NCBI GenBank assembly: GCA_900754965.1
Contig: CAAEEO010000008.1
Span: 1-19,637, forward strand
Source: an uncultured Oscillospiraceae bacterium
Lineage (GTDB): Bacteria > Bacillota > Clostridia > Oscillospirales > Oscillospiraceae
DNA: 19,637 nucleotides
Reading direction: 5' to 3'
Shown here in pieces: positions 16,111-19,637 of the stretch. Position numbers and translations under genes: made by a program. The notes below the pieces were generated by a model. It saw only the letters and a list, made by a program, of their open reading frames with translations. It ran no database searches and was not told the DNA's origin. How positions within the stretch are numbered: position 1 is the stretch's first letter; the number at the start of each line of letters is the position of its first letter.

Positions 16111-17403
16111 ATGTCCTTTATGGATGATGGCGGTCGATTGTCATGGGTGATTATTTTTGTGCTGTTCGTGTTCGCCGCGTATTTTGCAGTGGTGGAGACG
16201 GCTTTTGCATCCGTGAGTAAAATTAAAATGAAAACAGCGGTGGAACGAGGGGACGCCAGAGCGGAAAAGGTTTTGGGCATCCTGGAGAATTTTGACCGGG
16301 CGGTCACGACCATTCTGATCGGCACCAATATCGTGCATCTGGTCATTGCGTCTATGGTCACGGTTCTGGTCACCAGACGGTGGGGTCTTTCAGCGGTGAC
16401 AGTGGGGACACTGGTCACGACCATCGCAGTGTTCTTTTGGGGAGAAATGCTGCCGAAAAGTATCGGAAAACGGTACAGTGAGCGTTTGGCTCTGGCAACA
16501 GCCGGGTCATTGAGCTTTTTTATGCGGTTGTTTTCCCCGATTTCTTTTGTTCTGACCAAAATCGGCCAGGCTGTGGCGAAACTGTCCGGAGACAGCGAGG
16601 AGGTTTCTGTCACAGAGGATGAGTTGTACGATATTATTGAGGATATGACCGACGGCGGCGCACTGGATGAGGATCAGGGAGAACTGATCAGCTCCGCTTT
16701 GGAATTCGGAGACATTACGGTGGACAGTATTTTGACTGCCCGGGTGGATCTGGAGGCCATCAATGTGACCGATCCTCCCGAAAAAATCGTGGAATATCTA
16801 AAAGCGCACCGGCACAGCCGGTATCCGGTTTATGAGGAGACTACCGATCATATCATTGGGACGCTTCAGCTGCGGAAATATCTTCGGGCCTATCGGAAGG
16901 ATAAACAGCCGGATTTGCGGGCGTTGCTGGATGAACCGTTTTTCATTCATTACAGCATGAGCGTGGCAGACCTTCTGGAAGATATCAGTGAAAAAAAGCT
17001 GTCCATGGCCATCGTGTTGGATGACTTCGGCGGCACCCGGGGAATCGTCACCGTGGAAGATGTTCTGGAGGAACTGGTGGGCGAGATCTGGGACGAAGAG
17101 GATCTGGTCGTGGAAGACTTTGTGAAACTGGGCCAGGGGAAATATCTGGCCAATGCGGATATGACCGTGGGCGAAATTTTTGAGCGCATGGACTACGAGC
17201 CGGAGGAGGACCTGGATGAGCTGGAATACAAGAGAGCCAGTGAGTGGGCCTTTGAACAGCTCGGACGGGTGCCTTCTGTGGGCGAAAGTTTTCGATACGG
17301 GGCGCTGACGGTCGCGGTGGCGCGGATGCGTGCCAACCGGATCGTGCAGCTGAGCCTGGCATTGCCGGAGGCTGTTTCCGACGTGGGAGGTGTTTCGGCA
17401 TGA
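16111..17403 (+). CDS. CNNM/CBS/CorC-HlyC family membrane protein, first copy
   Basis: Member of the hemolysin-C/CorC/CNNM family, 430 residues, a probable divalent-cation (Mg2+ or similar) exporter in the plasma membrane. The CNNM (DUF21) domain spans about 10-155, with hydrophobic segments near 11-34, 64-88, 94-112 and 125-155. It carries the family spots VVETAF (27-32), IGTNIVHL (70-77) and GEMLPK (111-116). A CBS pair covers about 205-330 (ILTARVD; VLDDFGGTRGIVTVEDVLEELVGEIWDEED). The CorC_HlyC transporter-associated domain is about 337-420. The ATG follows AAAGGAG at 16099-16105. Its TGA overlaps the ATG of the next gene by 4 bp. The substrate cannot be told from sequence. Confidence 0.92.
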   Translation: MSFMDDGGRLSWVIIFVLFVFAAYFAVVETAFASVSKIKMKTAVERGDARAEKVLGILENFDRAVTTILIGTNIVHLVIASMVTVLVTRRWGLSAVTVGTLVTTIAVFFWGEMLPKSIGKRYSERLALATAGSLSFFMRLFSPISFVLTKIGQAVAKLSGDSEEVSVTEDELYDIIEDMTDGGALDEDQGELISSALEFGDITVDSILTARVDLEAINVTDPPEKIVEYLKAHRHSRYPVYEETTDHIIGTLQLRKYLRAYRKDKQPDLRALLDEPFFIHYSMSVADLLEDISEKKLSMAIVLDDFGGTRGIVTVEDVLEELVGEIWDEEDLVVEDFVKLGQGKYLANADMTVGEIFERMDYEPEEDLDELEYKRASEWAFEQLGRVPSVGESFRYGALTVAVARMRANRIVQLSLALPEAVSDVGGVSA

Positions 17404-18659
17404 TTGCACCTGGATATATTGTGGCGATCGTTGTGCTGGTCGCACTGTCTGGATTTTTCTCTGCATCGGAGATGGCAGTGTCTTCTGCAAACCGTGTCCG
17501 TTTGGAAAATCAGGCGGAGGACGGCGTACGGGGGGCGAAATTGGCGCTGAAGATCACGGAGAACTTCGATGATACCCTGTCTGCCATTCTGATTGGCAAC
17601 AATTTGGTGAACATTGCTGTTTCTTCCATCAGTTCCGTAGTCGCCATTCTGGTGGCTGGTAATGAGGAATGGACCTGGCTTGCCACACTGATCGTGACGG
17701 TACTGGTCATCATTTTTGGGGAGACCATGCCCAAAATCGTGGCCAAACGGAATACGAACAAACTGGTACTGATCTTCTGCTATCCGCTGCGTGTGCTGAT
17801 GGTCGTGTTGCGTCCGGTGACCTGGATCGTGGTGCAGCTGATCAACCTAATCATGAAACTGTTCCCGGCACCGAAAGAGGGAATGGATGATGAAGAGGCA
17901 CATCAGGAATTGCAGTCCATAATTGAAACAGCGGAAGATGAAAAAGTGCTGGACGAGGATCGTTCGGAACTGGTCCAGGCAGCACTGGAGTTTTCCGAAG
18001 TACGGGTCAGCGAAGTGATGACTGCCCGGGTGGATATTGAGGCTCTGGATGCCGAAGATGACTGGGAGGAAATTCTGGATACGGTGGAGGAATCTACCTA
18101 TTCCCGCCTGCCTGTCTATGTGGACAGCATCGACAATATCATTGGTGTGCTGTATCTGAATAAGTTTTACCGGAGACTCACGGATGAAGATCCGTTGGAT
18201 ATTCGGGAATTGCTCAGTCAGCCGGTGTATGTGTATAAAACGACCAAACTGCCTGTGGCGCTCAATCAGCTCCGGGCCGCCAAGCAGCATCTGGCCATTG
18301 TGACCGACGAATACGGCGGAACATTAGGGGTCGTGACCATTGAGGACATCATGGAGCAGCTGGTGGGCGAGATCTGGGATGAGAACGACATCGTGGAAGC
18401 TGACGAAGTGGTGGAACGCTCCCAGGGCGTATATGAGTTGGACGGCGATATGCAGCTTTCTGACTTTATTGAACTGATGGGCTGGAACGAGGACGATGTG
18501 GATGCCGACAGCGCCACGGTGGGTGGCTGGACGACGGAAGTGTATGGGTCTTTCCCGAAAGAAGGGGATGGATTTACCTTCCAAAATGCCACGCTGAAGG
18601 TCCTGGAAATGGATGGACTCCGGGTCAGCCGCGTGCTGGTAGAGACCAAAAAACGATAA
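17400..18659 (+). CDS. CNNM/CBS/CorC-HlyC family membrane protein, second copy
   Basis: Paralogue of the preceding gene, 419 residues, with the same domain order. The CNNM domain (about 5-155) has the canonical SGFFSASEMAVSSA (17-30), IGNNLVNI (65-72) and GETMPK (107-112). CBS1 starts at VMTARVDIEALD (206-217); CBS2 contains VTDEYGGTLGVVTIEDIMEQLVGEIWDEND (301-330). The CorC_HlyC domain is about 338-415. It looks closer to the typical family sequence than the first copy, which has GTN for GNN. The start codon overlaps the previous stop as ATGA, with GGGAGGT at 17385-17391, so translation is coupled. The pair may form a heterodimer, since CNNM proteins dimerise through their CBS modules. A terminator follows directly. 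Confidence 0.93.
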   Translation: MIAPGYIVAIVVLVALSGFFSASEMAVSSANRVRLENQAEDGVRGAKLALKITENFDDTLSAILIGNNLVNIAVSSISSVVAILVAGNEEWTWLATLIVTVLVIIFGETMPKIVAKRNTNKLVLIFCYPLRVLMVVLRPVTWIVVQLINLIMKLFPAPKEGMDDEEAHQELQSIIETAEDEKVLDEDRSELVQAALEFSEVRVSEVMTARVDIEALDAEDDWEEILDTVEESTYSRLPVYVDSIDNIIGVLYLNKFYRRLTDEDPLDIRELLSQPVYVYKTTKLPVALNQLRAAKQHLAIVTDEYGGTLGVVTIEDIMEQLVGEIWDENDIVEADEVVERSQGVYELDGDMQLSDFIELMGWNEDDVDADSATVGGWTTEVYGSFPKEGDGFTFQNATLKVLEMDGLRVSRVLVETKKR

Positions 18660-18669
18660 TAGATTGACG

Positions 18670-18704
18670 ATCCCCGAGCGCCTGTGCGTCTCGGGGATAC
18701 TTTT
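18670..18704 (+). terminator. terminator of the CNNM/CBS operon
   Basis: A 9-bp perfect stem ATCCCCGAG/CTCGGGGAT (18670-18678 and 18690-18698), extended inward by CGC/GCG around one bulged base, is followed by AC and TTTT and then an A/T-rich stretch. It lies 10 bp after the stop codon. Confidence 0.85.
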
Positions 18705-18797
18705 AATTGTTTTGTGCGTTGGGCGGGGGATTTTTCCCCGGATCTCTGCTGAAATTCCCTTGTTATTGAATTGTTTTTTCACAAATGGGGTTTTCTA

Positions 18798-18826
18798 TTG
18801 CTTTTTGAAATCTGCGGTGGTATAAT
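18798..18826 (+). promoter_or_regulatory. promoter of the Tad1-like gene, extended -10
   Basis: TATAAT (18821-18826) is a perfect -10 preceded by TGG (extended -10). A modest -35, TTGCTT (18798-18803), lies exactly 17 bp upstream. The predicted leader before the start codon is about 75 nt. The spacer upstream also holds a small hairpin (18725-18739) with no T-tract. Confidence 0.75.
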
Positions 18827-18907
18827 TTTTACAAGCTGTAGGCGGATCAAAAGAAGTTTTTTGTCAGATTTGCCACAAATACGGTAAATTGAGAAAGGAA
18901 GATCAAT

Positions 18908-19267
18908 ATGCGCAAACTTGATACCATTCAGAAAGAACATTTGCTGGACCATGTGTATGCAACAGACAATGCCGATCACAGCGGAGCGAACCACTTTTAC
19001 ACGGTGATGGACTCTCAGGATAAGATGATCATGGGTTACATCCGCTTTCAGCAGGGCGCCCGCGGCGGCATCGATCTGCCCAACGGTCTGCGTGATGATG
19101 ACCTGCTGGAGGTCGTGCGCGATCGCCTGAAAGGATTCCAGAGAGGCCCCTTCCCCTGCGAAGAGAACGAGAAGGCTCTGGCCTGCATCGAGGAGGCACT
19201 GGAGTATCTGAAACAGCGTACCGATAGCCGTTTTGAGCGCGGTGTTCTGGGTAAGGAAGTTAAATAA
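18908..19267 (+). CDS. small Acb2/Tad1-hairpin-like protein, candidate cyclic-nucleotide-binding protein
   Basis: A 119-residue soluble protein with no signal peptide or membrane segment. The N-terminal half (1-60) looks beta-rich. The C-terminal half reads DLLEVVRDRLKGFQRG (65-80), then PFPCEENEKALACIEEALEYLKQRTDSRFERG (81-112). Two helices joined by a P-x-C-x-E-N turn, ending in an RTxxRxxRG box (R104, R108, R111), are what I recall of the hairpin domain shared by phage Tad1 (anti-Thoeris) and Acb2 (anti-CBASS) sponges. F77, N87, R104 and R108 are the likeliest ligand contacts. Assignment is by remembered pattern, not a search. The ATG follows GAAAGGAAG (18893-18901). It is monocistronic, with a strong promoter and terminator. 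Arginine codons are 6 CGC, 3 CGT, 1 AGA and no CGG, unlike its CGG-rich neighbours. Such proteins are sometimes mislabelled 'ABC transporter ATPase'; there is no P-loop. Confidence 0.7.
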   Translation: MRKLDTIQKEHLLDHVYATDNADHSGANHFYTVMDSQDKMIMGYIRFQQGARGGIDLPNGLRDDDLLEVVRDRLKGFQRGPFPCEENEKALACIEEALEYLKQRTDSRFERGVLGKEVK

Positions 19268-19283
19268 TAAAATGAGTAGAGTT

Positions 19284-19315
19284 GTCCCATCCCCGACAGG
19301 GGGTGGGACTTTTTT
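19284..19315 (+). terminator. terminator of the Tad1-like gene
   Basis: An 11-bp stem (GTCCCATCCCC with GGGGGTGGGAC, one G-U pair, loop GACA) is followed by six T residues, 17 bp after the stop codon. Confidence 0.9.
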
Positions 19316-19402
19316 GTGGTTCAAGATGATTATCATATATAATGAATATTGAGGTAAACAGACTGTAAAGAACGCCTTCGGGAGGGGATAAAACAACAAA
19401 TC

Positions 19403-19430
19403 AAAAAAGAAATGAAAAAAGTGAAAAAAA
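19403..19430 (+). promoter_or_regulatory. A-tract cluster upstream of P1 (UP-element-like)
   Basis: Three A-runs (19403-19408, 19415-19420, 19424-19430), spaced roughly one helical turn apart, lie immediately before the P1 -35 box. This resembles UP elements or curved DNA in front of rRNA promoters. Confidence 0.5.
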
Positions 19431-19433
19431 GAG

Positions 19434-19462
19434 TTGACAAAAGGGGGAAAGAGGAGTATTAT
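19434..19462 (+). promoter_or_regulatory. strong promoter P1 of probable rRNA operon
   Basis: Perfect -35 TTGACA (19434-19439), a 17-bp spacer and TATTAT (19457-19462). With P2 105 bp downstream it makes the tandem arrangement typical of rrn operons. Confidence 0.75.
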
Positions 19463-19508
19463 GCAACAACTGTCGCTGAGGCGGACAGGCGCAGATAAGG
19501 ACAAAGAC

Positions 19509-19523
19509 GAGCTTTGAAAAACC
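19509..19523 (+). promoter_or_regulatory. boxA-like antitermination element
   Basis: GAGCTTTGAAAAACC resembles the Firmicutes rRNA boxA core (CTTTGAAAAC). It lies in the P1 transcript between P1 and P2, which supports an rRNA leader. Confidence 0.4.
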
Positions 19524-19538
19524 TTACGAAAAAAGTGC

Positions 19539-19567
19539 TTGACAAACCGAACGCGATATGCTAAAAT
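19539..19567 (+). promoter_or_regulatory. strong promoter P2 of probable rRNA operon
   Basis: Perfect -35 TTGACA (19539-19544), a 17-bp spacer and TAAAAT (19562-19567). The remaining 70 bp contain no gene. They hold a leader with GGCT/AGCC pairing near 19590-19605 and a GATTTC-GAAA-GAAATC tetraloop hairpin at 19618-19633, right at the window edge. The 16S gene itself would begin outside the window. Confidence 0.75.
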
Positions 19568-19637
19568 ACAATTCCGCTTGTGAGGCACGGCTGATGGTTG
19601 AGCCCGGAACTGAAAAAGATTTCGAAAGAAATCGAAA

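Noticed and set aside
18725..18739. GGGGGA-TTT-TTCCCC hairpin between the CNNM operon and the Tad1-like gene
   Set aside because: Only six pairs with a three-base loop and no T-tract; the real terminator lies just upstream.
1..19637. CRISPR array, tRNA genes, insertion sequence with transposase
   Set aside because: No regularly spaced repeats, no tRNA-like cloverleaf with a TTCGA arm, and no transposase coding sequence were seen.

Overview
The window looks like a chromosomal segment of a Bacillota (Firmicutes) bacterium, probably a class Clostridia gut-type anaerobe related to Oscillospiraceae/Ruminococcaceae. The reasons are the AddAB recombination nuclease in place of RecBCD, the HPr kinase HprK, WhiA, strong AGGAGG ribosome binding sites, GC-rich coding sequence with CGG-dominated arginine codons, and AT-rich intergenic spacers. 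This placement is inference; no 16S sequence lies in the window.

Left part (1-7519, minus strand): a 3'-truncated rpmE (L31), then addA and addB (overlapping by 8 bp, one operon), then rpmB (L28). Each ribosomal protein gene has its own consensus-like promoter, and rpmB is followed by two tandem terminators. AddB and AddA together form the helicase-nuclease that resects double-strand breaks.

Middle (7653-14986, plus strand): a housekeeping cluster hprK-murB-rapZ-whiA-dnaE from one good promoter (TTGCCA-17-TACAAT). It links carbon-catabolite control (HprK), peptidoglycan precursor synthesis (MurB), an RNA/nucleotide-binding regulator (RapZ), the WhiA regulator and the replicative polymerase DnaE. 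The yvcK gene that usually sits between rapZ and whiA in Firmicutes is absent here. A perfect 15-bp inverted repeat follows dnaE.

Accessory islet (about 15002-16013): an AT-rich, minus-strand DUF5131 (phage Gp37/Gp68-like, three-Cys motif) gene with its own promoter and terminator. It is bracketed by imperfect inverted repeats of about 22 bp, which are themselves flanked by a 12-bp direct repeat (GGAAGAAAAAAC) placed exactly 1000 bp apart. This is the architecture of a small mobile or non-autonomous element dropped between the end of dnaE and the next promoter.

Right part (16022-19637, plus strand): two tandem, translationally coupled CNNM/CBS/CorC-HlyC membrane proteins (probable divalent-cation transporters) from a TTGACA-17-TACACT promoter, ending at a clear terminator. 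Then comes a monocistronic 119-residue gene whose C-terminal half reads like the Acb2/Tad1 hairpin domain, the fold of phage anti-Thoeris/anti-CBASS cyclic-nucleotide sponges. It has an extended -10 promoter, a strong terminator and ribosomal-protein-like codon usage, with no phage genes around it. I consider it the most interesting item. The window closes with two tandem near-consensus promoters, A-tracts and a boxA-like element, very probably the leader of an rRNA operon whose 16S gene begins just past the edge.
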